Assembly: GCF_025399195.1 (NCBI RefSeq)
Contig: NW_026252106.1
Coordinates: 62,001-126,000 of the forward strand
Direction of reading: 5' to 3'
Source: Umbelopsis ramanniana AG
Lineage: Eukaryota > Mucoromycota > Umbelopsidomycetes > Umbelopsidales > Umbelopsidaceae
DNA: 64,000 nucleotides
The position numbers and the translations under genes were made by a program. Shown piece after piece: positions 14,286 through 25,830 of the stretch. The notes under the pieces were generated by a model that was given only the letters and a program-made list of their open reading frames with translations, was not told the DNA's origin and did not search any database. Numbering within the stretch: the first letter of the stretch is position 1; every line of letters starts with the position of its first letter.

Positions 14286-15429
14286 TTATCTGGTGTTGTT
14301 AAGGCGATGGGTTGTCATAGTAAGACGATCGCTAAGGGGGTCAACCTTGCGACCGACTTTATCAAGAACCTTATTCTGAGCCTCTACTTCCTCTCCCATG
14401 GTGAGAGCATTGTTCTTCAACCGGCCGACAGCATCGCTTAGGAAATCCAAGTTTGAGTCGATTTCATTTTCAACTTCATCATCTTCTTCATCAGCTTCAA
14501 ATTGATAGCGCTGACGATCACTTTGAGAGCGGCCACGGAATCCAGCGTTAGCGGATTGTCGACCGCTGGCACGTTGGCTTCTTTCCATGCGTTCCTTACT
14601 CTCATACTCATATTGACGAATGGCGTTTCTCTCCTGCATATGCTCAGAGTGGTCTTGGCGCACAGCCTCAAGTTCCTTGCGTTCGCGTGAGGCTTTGTTA
14701 AATGGATTTTTGATGACAGGAATGAAGATGGACCGGTTGAGTTGCTTCAGTTCGCTAGCCTTGGCAGATGCTCGGTCAGAATGAGCCTTTGCGAGATCGA
14801 GATTTCTGTCAACACTTGCAATTTGTGCTATGACATTATGTTAGTCCGGGACTCATGAAAAATATTTTCAACCATGAGAAAACATAGAGTAGCTTACATG
14901 ATTGTTCGCCAAGCATATTCATAGTGTTGCCAGAGGCTTCTTCAGCCTCTCTGATTTTCTGCACAGCGTTACGACTACTGGCTAGGGTATCTTGTTTGAC
15001 GTTGCGAATCTGCTGCTTAAGACCAGAAACTTCTTGATCTGCTTCATCTTCACCCCATTTGCTGGAGCCGTAAGCATCTTGCTGACCTTGCTCATCATAG
15101 CCAGCACCATACTGGCTAGAGCCGTTGTAACGGCTACGTCCACCATAGCGGTCAGAAGTTGGCACAGATTCGCTCGAGTTGTACTGGTTTCTGGCTTGGA
15201 ATCGAGAGCGTGATGGAGCATCTCCAAATAACTGCTCTCGGTTTGAAAGGTCACTCTGTGAATTAGATCGATACGATGGCGGGGGAGAGTGCGTTTGCGA
15301 GGCGGAGCTAGGATAACGCTGCGTATAGGCACTAGATTTCTCTTGGTTCTGATATTGAGATGAAGGCGGAGGAGGGGCACTGGGCTCTTCTTCAAAGGGA
15401 TTTGTGGACTTTTTCTTACGGCCAAACAT
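14286..15429 (-). CDS. SEC9: SNAP-25-family t-SNARE Sec9
   Basis: Plasma-membrane Qbc-SNARE that joins a syntaxin (Sso) and a synaptobrevin (Snc) to fuse secretory vesicles at growth sites. Two exons, 14898-15429 and 14286-14827, give 357 residues. The start at 15429 opens MFGRKKKSTNPFEEEP; the NPF motif and a long disordered, Ser/Gln-rich tail are typical of fungal Sec9. Two SNARE helices follow: Qb at about 150-210 (QQIRNVKQDTLASSRNAVQK, then REAEEASGNTMNMLGEQ), and Qc near the end (LDFLSDAVGRLKNNALTMGE, ending VDPLSDRLTMTTHRLNNTR). There is no transmembrane segment, as expected. It lies in tandem behind RPN1 with 129 bases between them. Confidence 0.95.
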
Positions 15430-15558
15430 GATGAGAGTAGATGAAAAAGAAGAATAGCGGGGATGTTCTCGCACTTTAATAGATTTGGCCTGTCACGTTT
15501 TGATTTTTATGGGAGAAAAAAGTTGTTCTACAAAAAAAAAAATGCTAAGCTAATGGAA

Positions 15559-18500
15559 TCACTCATCCTCCTCCATGTAGTCTGGGTTTCGCTTGAGAAT
15601 GACAAAGCCTTCCAGAACATGAGCCAGTGAGATATCTAGTGAAGTTTAAAAATACGTTAAATAAAACATGGCATTTCTCCTTCATAACTTTGTCGCTACT
15701 TACATTTCTCTGTGGCAAGTTCAGCACGCTCTGAGTGAGCAAGCAAAACTGGTGTTGAATGCGTCTGGAAACCAGTGATAGTTTTTGGACGACCAGCTTG
15801 TCCAACTACGTCGACCGCCTATGGTAGTGATTATACAATATGATTGAATATATGTTGCTCATCTATACCAATTAGTTGTTAAATCTTGTCTTACCTGTCC
15901 AACGCGAACTGTTGCAGCAACAGGTTCGAGATTTTCGTCCAATGTGATCAAGAATCGAGGATACATGGCGGTGGCAATAGAATACAACAACCAGTGATTC
16001 TTGCCCAGAATAACTAGGAAATCATGCATCGTTAGTTTCATGTTATATATTGTGATTCATTGTAGTCCGAAAACCCCACGTACATGTCTTTGCATCCGTA
16101 AATGCGATGATACTCGTCAAGAGACCAGCAACAGCAGCCGGTGACATGAGCTGTCGGTCGGTATGATATGGGTTGATCGTCATTGTTCCCTTGCCCATGT
16201 GTAGCAAGCCTTGAGCAATTCTGACCAAAAACAAACTGTTTGGTTCTTTGTGATAGTAGGAGGCCAATTGTCGGAGCATTTGTGCCAGTCGTGCATTATT
16301 GGTACCAGCACCGACAAGACCCATTGCGAATATAGCGCTGATGGCAACATCAGAGTCGTTGTCGTGTGAATATTTACTCAAAGTATCAAGAACAGGGAGT
16401 AGTGGGTTAGATGTGCACATAAGACCGAGGGCAAGAGGTACCGCTCGGCGAATGACGGGTTCTCCATAGTGCATCTATTAAGCAGCCGATTAGTTCCATT
16501 TCTTAATGAATGATATAATAGTACAAAAACAACAACATACCAGATGATTGAACGTTCGCAAGGACATCTCAGTACCTATGTCGTCTCCCATTGCGATCAA
16601 TGCGACACCAAGAACGGCATATGCTTGGTGCAAATCATCATCTTTTTCCTTATTGAGGTGGTCATTGCAGTGATGAAGCATGGTTTGAACCTTGAGAACA
16701 TTGCCAGTACCTAATAGGAAAACAATTAGATACACATCTGTAATGTACCATACATTTTGTTGCTACATACCAGCATATGCCAACACTTCAAGCAATACTT
16801 CAGTTTGCTTGCCGATAGGATGTTCAATAGTCTTCACGGTCTCAACTGTTGCATCTGCTGCGTCTTGCTTGCCTGCAGTGGTGCGAAATACATTTAATCA
16901 TCACATAAAATCCAACATCTTCCTTCGCTCAATATGCTAATAGAACGTACCAAGATAAAGCAATGCAAGGCCAAGACTGAGGTATCTCGACCAAGGATCA
17001 TTCAGTTGTGAGTCTTCACGTTCCATCATAGTTTGGATGATGGTGCTTGGAACATCATTTTCGTATGAGCCAACGAAGATCAAACCAAGAGCAAGTGCTG
17101 CAATAGCGGAGAGATCCATGGACAAGGAGGTATCACTGACAATGGGTAGCAAGTGTTCGGCGAGGTCTTCACGAGCGGAGCCGGCATTAGCCAAACCAAT
17201 ACTGTTTGAAATGATTGATAATTGACATTGAGTATGAAGCAAAGAATTATGCGCTATAGCCGCCACAAAAATCTTACCCAAAGATGGAAGCGATGCGGCA
17301 TGTGTCGTTGCCTTCATCGACGGAGTCCTTGAGCAGTGCGTAAGCGTAGTCTCCATCGCCGCGCACTCCGGAGTTCAACATTCCGATGGCGAGTAGTGCA
17401 CCGGCTTTGATATTATCTTCGTTGGAGTACAAATATTTATCTACAGCAGTCAAACCGTTCTCAACATCCCAAAGGTGAATCAAGCCAAGTGAAGCAGTCG
17501 CGCTCAACATTCCTGTGAATATAGCCATGTTAGAAAATCAAGCAAAGCATGACAGCACAGCATGTAATCATTTTAACGTACCATGATCCTTGTTCTTGTA
17601 AATCCAGGAAGCGTTTGAGTTACTGTCATCCTCTGTGGTCATAAGTTTGTCTTTACCAAATCCTCCGTTGACAAAAGCGTTGACAAATGTGGATGCAAGA
17701 TTTTGGCGAGCAGAATCTACACTGCCGCTTGAATATCCTGTTCCTATGAGGTGATCCAGGAGTTAGCATCGATAGTCAATCTGAAATATGAAATATTAGC
17801 ATGGATCGATCGACCACTTACTGATATTTTCCAAGTGACTTTTATAGATATCTTCTGGCGTTTTGGGTTCCAAAACATCTAGCTCACGGGCGAGTGAAAT
17901 AAAGTGTTCTGAAAGATGTGTGTTGTTCAAACAATCAGCAAGTCCAGCATCTTCAACTTCGATATATATCTGCTGTCTTGCCAATAAGAACGCAAGTTGC
18001 TTCTTCAACAGTCTGCAGTTTCAAAGTTAGCAGATATTTGATGTAAGTGCCATGGTCACCTAGTACTTACGGATCTGTGCATGATTCAAAGTCGTCATCA
18101 ATCATTTCCCGGTCACCTAGCTTGATAGCTAGCGTGAGAGCTTCAGGGAACTTGTCCAATTTTCTATATATGGTATGGGCAGTTCTCAAGAAGGCAGAAT
18201 CATCCGGAGGAACAAGTAGAGGGACACAGCTAGATCAGTAAGCACACAGCATAATGGTTAGACAGGCATTACAGTGATGCGCTAACCCACTCATCAATTA
18301 CATACCTGACCATGTATAAGCATACTCGAGCGTATGTGTCCTTGTCAATGAATTGTGGGAGTTGGTCAATGGCTTCTAGTTCCAAAAGCAAATCAACAGC
18401 ATCTGCCTCAGCATTATGTTTCAAGAAGAATGGTACAATTTCAAGGGCCAGCTTCAAGAGGTCATCGGTAGATTGCTCTTGTTCAATACGTTGAGCATAA

Positions 18501-19224
18501 ACTTGTCCAATTTCAGTTGACAAATGTCGAACGTATTCGTGACCCCATAAGCCAGCTTCCTCGTTTGTGCCTATCAATCTGTATTTCAAGGACTCGTTCT
18601 TTCCTTCATCTGAATAAGTCATTGCAAGTACGGATAGAATATCTGCCAAAAAATGCTGAAAAGTTTGCACACAGTCAGCATTAAAGTCATCAAATAGAGA
18701 TGCAACTACGCTGAGACAAAAGTTTATACCTTGTTATCTGACTCAGGCCAGGATTCGTGGACTTCTTCTAATGCGTGATAATGAGGTCTCAAGAATTTGA
18801 GGGGCTTTGGTACAGAGGTCATGGAACTTGTTGATGTCCGGATAAGAGTACATAAGCTGTCCAATGCAGGTCGGTGAAGATCTGTGTTGTCCTCCTGTTA
18901 TTCAAACGTTGGTTAGTACCTAAAATTGTCGCGTTTGGGCTATATAATTGTAGGCGGTAACTGAACCTTGAGTCTTTCCACAAGCATCTCCAGTTCACTT
19001 TTCAACTGTAAATCTTCTTCGGACTACGATAATAAAGTGTAAGTAAGATCTAATAACAGTGGCGGCAATGATCTCAAAACTAATAACTATCGTACCAATT
19101 CATCCTCTGGCTTGTCCTTCTTGTCGTTTTTATTCTTAGCAGCTTTGGTTTCGTTTGCTTGATCCTTTTCGGATAGTTCGGGATCTTTTGCTGGAGCTGT
19201 TGTTTTAACGTCTTCCTTCGCCAT
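15559..19224 (-). CDS. RPN1: 26S proteasome regulatory subunit RPN1 (PSMD2)
   Basis: Largest non-ATPase subunit of the 19S base; it docks ubiquitin, UBL shuttles and Ubp6. Fifteen exons rebuilt with consistent phases: 19096-19224, 18967-19023, 18730-18894, 18306-18655, 18071-18229, 17822-18012, 17582-17743, 17278-17512, 16951-17201, 16771-16872, 16541-16710, 16084-16474, 15895-16013, 15704-15818 and 15559-15635; 890 residues. The acidic/Lys-rich head is followed by [39 protein letters not shown] and [20 protein letters not shown], then proteasome/cyclosome repeats such as [20 protein letters not shown] and [20 protein letters not shown]. The C-terminus reads [14 protein letters not shown], as in yeast. 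The start at 19224 (MAKEDV) is internal to a longer open frame. It is divergent from ATG12, with 193 bases between start codons. Confidence 0.97.
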
Positions 19225-19417
19225 CGTTCTAAGAGCTGTTGCGTAAAGAGTTATGGGGAGTCCGTCAGTCAACTGGTTTGCGCGAGTGAATTGAGGACGC
19301 GCAACCTGTGAGAGCAGTGAAAGATGACGTAGGCATGTGACGGCTCTTTTCATGCTTGATCAAGTCATGGCTGAGTTCAGCTGAGTTGAATGCACGAGGA
19401 AGAGACTTAGATATACC

Positions 19418-20028
19418 ATGGAAGCTGACGATACCGGTGGCCAACGACAGCCACCCGCAGAACGGAACATCTTAACAGAAGCAGTTACTGATAAAAAAGA
19501 GCTCAAGGATATTATAAGCGCAAAGAAAGAGAAAGATGCTACCAAAGGTGTTGTCATGTTCCTGAGCCTTGTTCCAACCTAAGGCTGCGCAGCTACTAAT
19601 TCAACAAATGTAGTCATTGTACAATTCCGAGCTATAGGGAATGCTCCAATTTTGAAACAAAAGCTTTTCAAGATAACGGCATCTCAAAAATTTCAAGCTG
19701 TCAACCTGTTTTTACGAAGAGAACTGAATTATGCTCCGTCCGAGGCTTTGGTAAGTGCTCGATGTGATTTGATCCCAGTTACTATAGACTACGATAATCT
19801 TATGGACGACATTATTTTCAGTTCCTCTATATTAATAGTGCATTCGCTCCAGCCCCAGATGAGATAATATCGAATCTATACAAGGTATAATTCGAACGTC
19901 AATATTCACAACGAAACGTACGTAAATGGCTGAAATAAGCAATCTAATTTTTTATTTTTCTTCAATAGAGTTTCGGAACTGAAGGATTTTTGGTTGTGAA
20001 CTACTGCACAACGGCTGCTTGGGGTTAA
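19418..20028 (+). CDS. ATG12: Ubiquitin-like autophagy protein Atg12
   Basis: Ubiquitin-like modifier conjugated by Atg7/Atg10 to Atg5; the conjugate acts as the E3 for Atg8 lipidation in autophagosome formation. Four exons: 19418-19547, 19614-19750, 19822-19884 and 19969-20028; 129 residues. A disordered head of about 45 residues is followed by the beta-grasp fold: VIVQFRAIGNAPILKQKLFK, FLYINSAFAPAPDEIISNLY and SFGTEGFLVVNYCTTAAWG. The C-terminal Gly needed for conjugation is the last residue, so no protease processing is required, as in the family. The first intron has a weak donor (GTGTTG) but a clear TACTAAT branch site, and the phase fits. The stop converges with the coiled-coil gene at 20170. 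Confidence 0.95.
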
Positions 20029-20169
20029 GCATCGACCAAATAGACGTAATAGTGGGGTGTGGTACATGCCACATGGAATTATACAAGGAAAACTATGAAA
20101 AGGAATGGTATGTCTAAAAAAACAATTGAAAGGAAGTGCAATTTACGATTTTGTACAATGAAAGGAATT

Positions 20170-21324
20170 CTAATGCTTATTGGCCATTTTGCTTCGAAGG
20201 CCCCGCCAAAAGCCACTCCTACTCCTTGTCACTTCAGGATGTGTATCTCCTTCTTCCTTATTATGTAAATCGGCTTGATAGTTGTTCAAAGAGCTCCTTG
20301 ATTTCTCCCATTCGGATGATGAATATGTTGTAGGAGATGAAATACTAAAAGATTGTACACTAGATGACGATGTTCTTGCTGATGAAGAGGTATATGATTC
20401 TCGAAGTGGTAGTGGAGGTAGCGGCTCACGAGGAGGTGGCGTAGCAGGAGGTATGGAACGGCTCTTTCTGCCAGAAAGGGCAGAGGATGCCGAAGTTCTT
20501 CGAGATGTGACCGTAGAATGGTCTGCTTTAGCTATAGGTGTTGAAATGACCGTTGAACCTGCTACGGATGTGTGTACTTGCAGTGAGGAATATCCATCTT
20601 GATCATGACCGCCATGTAATGTTTGGAATTGCTTCCTTTGATGAATAGCTTGTATAGACTCTCGACGTAAGTCTCTTTCCATATCTTCTAGTAGTAGTAA
20701 GTTACTGGAGTTGGATCGTTTTGGCTTAATTGTACGTTGTTGGTTCGCCAGCTTTTCTTCCAATTTTTGTATTAGTATATCTTGATGTTCTACAATAAGC
20801 GCAAGGTTATGAATTTCTCGCTTGTAGGTAGCAGATTCTCTTGCAGACAGCGCAACGGCCATTTGTACGGCTTGTTCGTATTCATGATCATCATTTTGGT
20901 TACTGGCCCCTTCATGAACGCTTCTTCGATTATAGGCGTCCACAATGAAGTTATAAGAATCATCTTCATCCAAATACGAGAGGCGAACGGCCTGCGCTGC
21001 ATCCACTTTCTGTAATGAAGCATTTTCCTCTCGAAGTTCAGCGACCTGAGAGCGTAATTGATCGCTGCCCGTCGTCAGCTCTTTGATTTGTCGCTCCAAG
21101 TCTGATATTTTTTGCTGGTCACTCATGTTTTGTGTTTCAAACTTGTGACATTCAGCTTCCATCTCCAGTTTTTGTTGCATCAGTTGATCACGTTCAACCA
21201 GTACTTGCTCATGCATCTGGACAAGCTCTCCTGCAATGGCATCTGCTGTTGTAATAGGAGCCTTATTCCATAGTCTGTTGTTTACAATGGGTTTCAGACT
21301 TCGGCGAGGTTGTAGTTGACTCAT
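20170..21324 (-). CDS. Coiled-coil protein, unknown function
   Basis: A single-exon gene for 384 residues. A long coiled coil spans about residues 30-110 (VERDQLMQQKLEMEAECHKF then ISDLERQIKELTTGSDQLRS). A second helical stretch lies at about 150-205 (QAVQMAVALSARESATYKRE, IVEHQDILIQKLEEKLANQQ). The C-terminal half is low-complexity Ser/Pro/Arg-rich (SIPPATPPPREPLPPLPLRE), ending in a basic patch SRSGFWRGLRSKMANKH. I recognise no family; a scaffold or cytoskeletal role is possible but unproven. It is divergent from the NIPA gene with only 104 bases between the start codons, so the two share a promoter region. Confidence 0.8.
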   Translation of the reverse strand: MSQLQPRRSLKPIVNNRLWNKAPITTADAIAGELVQMHEQVLVERDQLMQQKLEMEAECHKFETQNMSDQQKISDLERQIKELTTGSDQLRSQVAELREENASLQKVDAAQAVRLSYLDEDDSYNFIVDAYNRRSVHEGASNQNDDHEYEQAVQMAVALSARESATYKREIHNLALIVEHQDILIQKLEEKLANQQRTIKPKRSNSSNLLLLEDMERDLRRESIQAIHQRKQFQTLHGGHDQDGYSSLQVHTSVAGSTVISTPIAKADHSTVTSRRTSASSALSGRKSRSIPPATPPPREPLPPLPLRESYTSSSARTSSSSVQSFSISSPTTYSSSEWEKSRSSLNNYQADLHNKEEGDTHPEVTRSRSGFWRGLRSKMANKH

Positions 21325-21428
21325 GAGGGATGATGCGAAAAGTCTGATAATTTGGGAAACAGGTCTTTGTAACTCAGGAACAAATTTTCCCTCTTTTCCG
21401 TCTTACCCAGAACGTGCGATCGTCATTA

Positions 21429-23659
21429 ATGGATGATAACCTGGAGGTTAATAGCTGGATTGGCGTTGTCATCTCCATCGTTGGCAATGTAAGGACCTGA
21501 CTATAATATTGTGTATGATGGGGATGCTGGAAAGCTTTAGTAATTTCGTCATTTCAACAGGTTTTAATATCAGTGGCTCTTAATGTCCAGAAACTTGCGG
21601 TAAGACTAAAGGAATGTGCTTTCATCCTCACAATCTGTACAAAATTCTCACCTGTTCAATCTGAATAGCATAACAAAATTCAGAATGAATATACTGCTAT
21701 AGCATTGGATGGAAATGACTCTGTGGATGACCCAAGTGGGCAAGTCTTCTTTCCAGACGATGGATATCCAACACCTCGAAATTCTGAAGACTCGTTAACC
21801 CAAGATGGGTTTCAAGACCCTACCCAAGTTATTGAAGCAACGATGAAAGGGAGTTCTTCGAACCGTACTCAATCCAACAATTATCTCCATAACCCGTTAT
21901 GGTGGCTGGGCATCATCTTAATGATATTCGGCGAATTGGGCAATTTCATTGGTAAGTGTCTCAGTTCAACCACAAACAAATTATTGCCATGTAGGTAAAC
22001 ACCGCTATTTCTTAGCATATGGATTTGCTCCTGCATCTACGATTGCACCTCTTGGAACCACCACTTTGATATCCAATGTCGTTATGGCTCCGCTCATTTT
22101 GCGAGAAAAATTCCGCCTGCAAGGCCTTGTGGGTGTTCTTTTTGCCGTGTTTGGAGCGTCCATCGTAGTCTTCAGTTCCAAGAGCGAAGAAGTTGCGGTA
22201 AGTACCTTGTGCTTGTCGTTACTGACATATCCATCATTATTAATATTGCGTAAAGCTCTCACCGGAATTGATTGTGGAAGCTTTGACCCAAATACGTGCG
22301 ATAGTCTATTTCGCCATCACTGGTGCTGCCATTATCGCTTTGACTATACTATCACCTCGCTATGGTGCTCAAAGCATTACAATCGACCTTGGTCTGGTTG
22401 CAATCTATGGTAAGTGCTGATGACTGCTCACACAATTACCATGGCATAACTAAGATTTTTTAATTCAATAATTATTAGGTGGCTACACTGTACTAGCTAC
22501 GAAGAGTATCTCCTCTTTGTTAAGCATGTCTTTTACCAAGATGTTCACGTATGTACTACTCATCCTTTGCGGATTCCATCGATACCCATTTGATTAACAC
22601 GCCGATAAAGCTTTTCTGTATCATATCTACTGGTGTTTGTATTAGTTTTCACGGCTATCATTCAAATCAAATACTTGAACCGAGCACTTCAGCGCTTTGA
22701 TTCCACTGAGGTTATTCCTACACAATTTGTGCTTTTCACCATCTCCGCTATCATAGGTAGTGCTGTTCTGTATCACGATTTTGATAACCTGGAGCCTCAC
22801 CAGATGCTTTCGTAAGTACTCTTGCGCATTTCCTTCATTCGATGCTTCTCATTGTCTAACCCAGCTTTCCTTTAGATTCGTCATTGGGTGCGCTATCGAG
22901 TTCTTTGGCGTTTTAATGATTACATCTAGCCGACAAAAGCGACCAGAGTCACTGTCCATTCAGGCAGATAGTACCCTTGATAACTATTTATTGAACCAAG
23001 ACGCTGCCGTGCGTGGATTTCAGACCGAAACTTCCAACCCGTCTGACGAGATTGATCCCAACAAGATTTATCCTATGCCAAGTTCACCTATTCATTCGTC
23101 GTTCCCATCGTTTCAACCTGTTCTCTCACGTGTTGCCGAAGATGACTTTGCAGAGCGGGAGAATGAGAATAATGTATACGAGGTTTCTGAACATGCTACT
23201 CAGCCGGAACGGCAACCAGAACCATCTGTTAGCAAGACACTGCAAAAGTCACTTTCTATGCCATGGCATTTTGATGACTGGCAAGCTGCATTCAATCAAA
23301 ATGTTCAGGGTACATCAAAACGTTCAAACAAAGCTGGTCAGCATAAGCGTCGAAGCTCGTTATTTGCGGGTATCTCGCTTACATCTCAACTTGTTGAACG
23401 CATGAACGAGGATACTATTACTAAAAGCAACCAACCCATTCGGTTGACGAATTCCACCAGCACGCCTAATACATCTTTGCATAGAAGGACTGGAAGTCAT
23501 TTAGTCTCAATGTTCAACGGCTTGACCAATTTACAGTCAGATAGCGGCAGATCGCATGCCACTGCAGAAGATGCCGTTGCCATCAATATACCCACATTGT
23601 TCTCCATTGCCAAAACCGACAAACCTCACAGAGGCGGTACGACCTCGGATCATCCATAG
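21429..23659 (+). CDS. NIPA-like magnesium transporter (DUF803)
   Basis: Membrane protein of the NIPA/DUF803 family in the drug/metabolite transporter superfamily; animal members move Mg2+. Eight exons: 21429-21488, 21561-21599, 21684-21951, 22016-22197, 22256-22409, 22479-22548, 22611-22811 and 22876-23659; 585 residues. The first helix (WIGVVISIVGNVLISVALNV QK) is followed by a hydrophilic insert of about 70 residues. Then come the family segments AYGFAPASTIAPLGTTTLIS, PLILREKFRLQGLVGVLFAV, SSLLSMSFTKMFTF and EVIPTQFVLFTISAIIGSAV. A cytosolic tail of about 240 residues is Ser/Asn-rich and unlike animal NIPA. The third exon start (21684) is the least certain junction. Confidence 0.9.
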
Positions 23660-24066
23660 CTAGATTATGAAAAGCGTCACACCGGGAATGATCGACTGTT
23701 TTATTAGCGAACTTCTTTGATGTCTGATTCATCATTTTTCCATCTCACACCTGAATGCTGTATTGTCTATTCGAATGACCGTTCACACTAACGGTGGCCA
23801 ATCATTTACTGCAACATACCTATGAATCTATCGATCTAAACGCGATTTTCAATTTTTCGATACCCTTTTAAGCTATGGAACTAAAATCATAGCTATTTTT
23901 GCAAAAATTGCAGAAACATCTCAATAAAATTGATAGTAAACTGCAAATCAATTCATCATGAAAAAACAAGACTGCTAATTATGCAACTGTCGTTGTGGGC
24001 AAACATCATTAATCCAATTTTATTATCGCAGTATCTAGAATTGCAATCTTCGGCACTGTATCCAAT
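23660..24066. other. Convergent intergenic region
   Basis: About 400 A/T-rich bases between the NIPA and TRM82 stop codons, holding the 3' ends of both transcripts. A possible AATAAA signal lies near 23922. No gene seen. Confidence 0.5.
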
Positions 24067-25658
24067 CTATTTGCTTTCCATCTTTCTCTTCTTCTTTGGT
24101 GAAATGTGTGAAGGTCGTTGTTCTCTATCGAGAGAGAGGTCGGTTGCATACTCAATGTATTTTCGAAGACTAAAAACAGTGTAGTAGTCAGGTTTGGACG
24201 CCACTTGATACCAGAGTAAGCAATAAGTTAGCAAAGTGGAAAAAAGAATATCTATAGGACAATTATAGCCTTACGTTCAGGAGTTTCGGCGGCGTTGATG
24301 TCATTAGTATATTTGCCGTCGGAATCAGCAGGTACAAACTACAAGTGATATAAGAGAGTAAACCTTTAGATATCAATTCTTCGATTACATCAGCAGTAAC
24401 ACAAAGCTCTACTTACCGATCCATCCTTTCGCAAGTATACAGCGACTCTGGTCTCGTCGTCCAGAGCAGTCCAAATGTTACCTTCAATGTCAAAGCCAAA
24501 GCTCAGCACAGGCGCTGAAGTTTCCACGATGCTGCTAAATTCGAAACTAGATTTGCTCGCATCCCATTTAAGTACAAGTAAAATGGGCGCCCTAATAACG
24601 TGTTTTGCCTAGTTAGTGTGCCAGCACTTTACTCTTGATATATGTAGACTTCCACAAAAACTTACTTTGCAAATGACAATACTGCGATATTGTCTTTCAT
24701 GTTCAATTCCATTTTCATGACTATAGGATCCATTGAGTTGGCATCCACACCTTCGGGAACATACTTCTCCACATACGATTTATATTGAAGAGAGTGCAAC
24801 TCTTTGCCAACCACAAAATCCCAGATTCTGAACGTACAATCTCCTCCAACAGTGGCCAGGATGTTTGGTGCCCAAGGAAGAAGTTGGATATTGGTGATGA
24901 CACTATTTTGCATTCAATTAGCAAGGGCATCGAACGGAAACCGATGCTATGTAAGTGGACTTACTCTGTATGGCCCATACAATAGGACTCAATATTATAC
25001 CCATTGGGAAATCTACTGACTCGGACGTGCTCGTCACGATCAGCTGTGATAATGTATTTCTCGTCATCAGAGAGAGTCATATCGGTCAACATAGAAACAT
25101 GTCCAACTATCGGCTTGTTCTTTTTCATCTCTTCCTGTTTTTCGGCGGCTGTTGTCTCACTGACCTCAGTTGGAAAGCTGTTCGAGTATAAGTTATTAGT
25201 CGCTTGATTTCAGAATCCCCGAAAATCACATAATATATGCAGCTTACACATAAACATCTCCAAACTTGTCTGCTTCCACAATTTGACTGCCGTCCTTTGT
25301 AAATTGCATGGCATTGATGCGCTTTAAAACTGGTCGCGCACTTTGTTGTTCCCAGTTCGTGGTATCCCAAACCCTGATCTCTTTATCGTCTCCTGTAGTA
25401 GCTAGATACTTTCCATCCTTACTGAATGTGGTCGTGCGAAAGTGTTCAAGTCCAGAAGTCTTGTTCTCTTCGCTAGGTTGAACTTGCTTAATGATCTCGC
25501 CAGTGCTGTCGTTATGAATTTAGTAGTGGTCCACTTTGTACATTCAAACCTAAAAAAAAAACATACCTGGTTTTAACTACATAATAACCTTGTCCGTAGC
25601 TAAACACCATAAGCTCCTGGCTTGGGTGTTGCACGACGTCTGTATACCGAGCCTTCAT
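24067..25658 (-). CDS. TRM82: tRNA (guanine-N7-)-methyltransferase non-catalytic subunit Trm82 (WDR4)
   Basis: WD40 protein that partners the methyltransferase Trm8/METTL1 to make m7G46 in tRNAs. Seven exons: 25567-25658, 25248-25505, 24965-25177, 24666-24902, 24417-24591, 24275-24338 and 24067-24203; 391 residues. Diagnostic segments are TTTFSKDGKYLATTGDDKEI, SDDEKYIITADRDEHVRVSR followed by FPNGYNIESYCMGHT (the most characteristic stretch of the family), and LLPWAPNILATVGGDCTFRI. The end is basic (SPKKKRKMESK), like a nuclear localisation signal. It is divergent from RTEL1 with 172 bases between start codons. Confidence 0.95.
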
Positions 25659-25830
25659 TTTTGATCTGATTGTTACTCAATGTCAAAACCAATTTTTTTC
25701 AAAGCCGCCGGGTTTTGCAGACAGAAAGTTGTGACTGCCAATATGCTTGGAGAGTCGCGTTCAATTTGGTGGGCAGACTACTCAAAAGAAAGTTTTGTAA
25801 CGCGCAAGGGCGCGTTTCAGACCATAGCTC

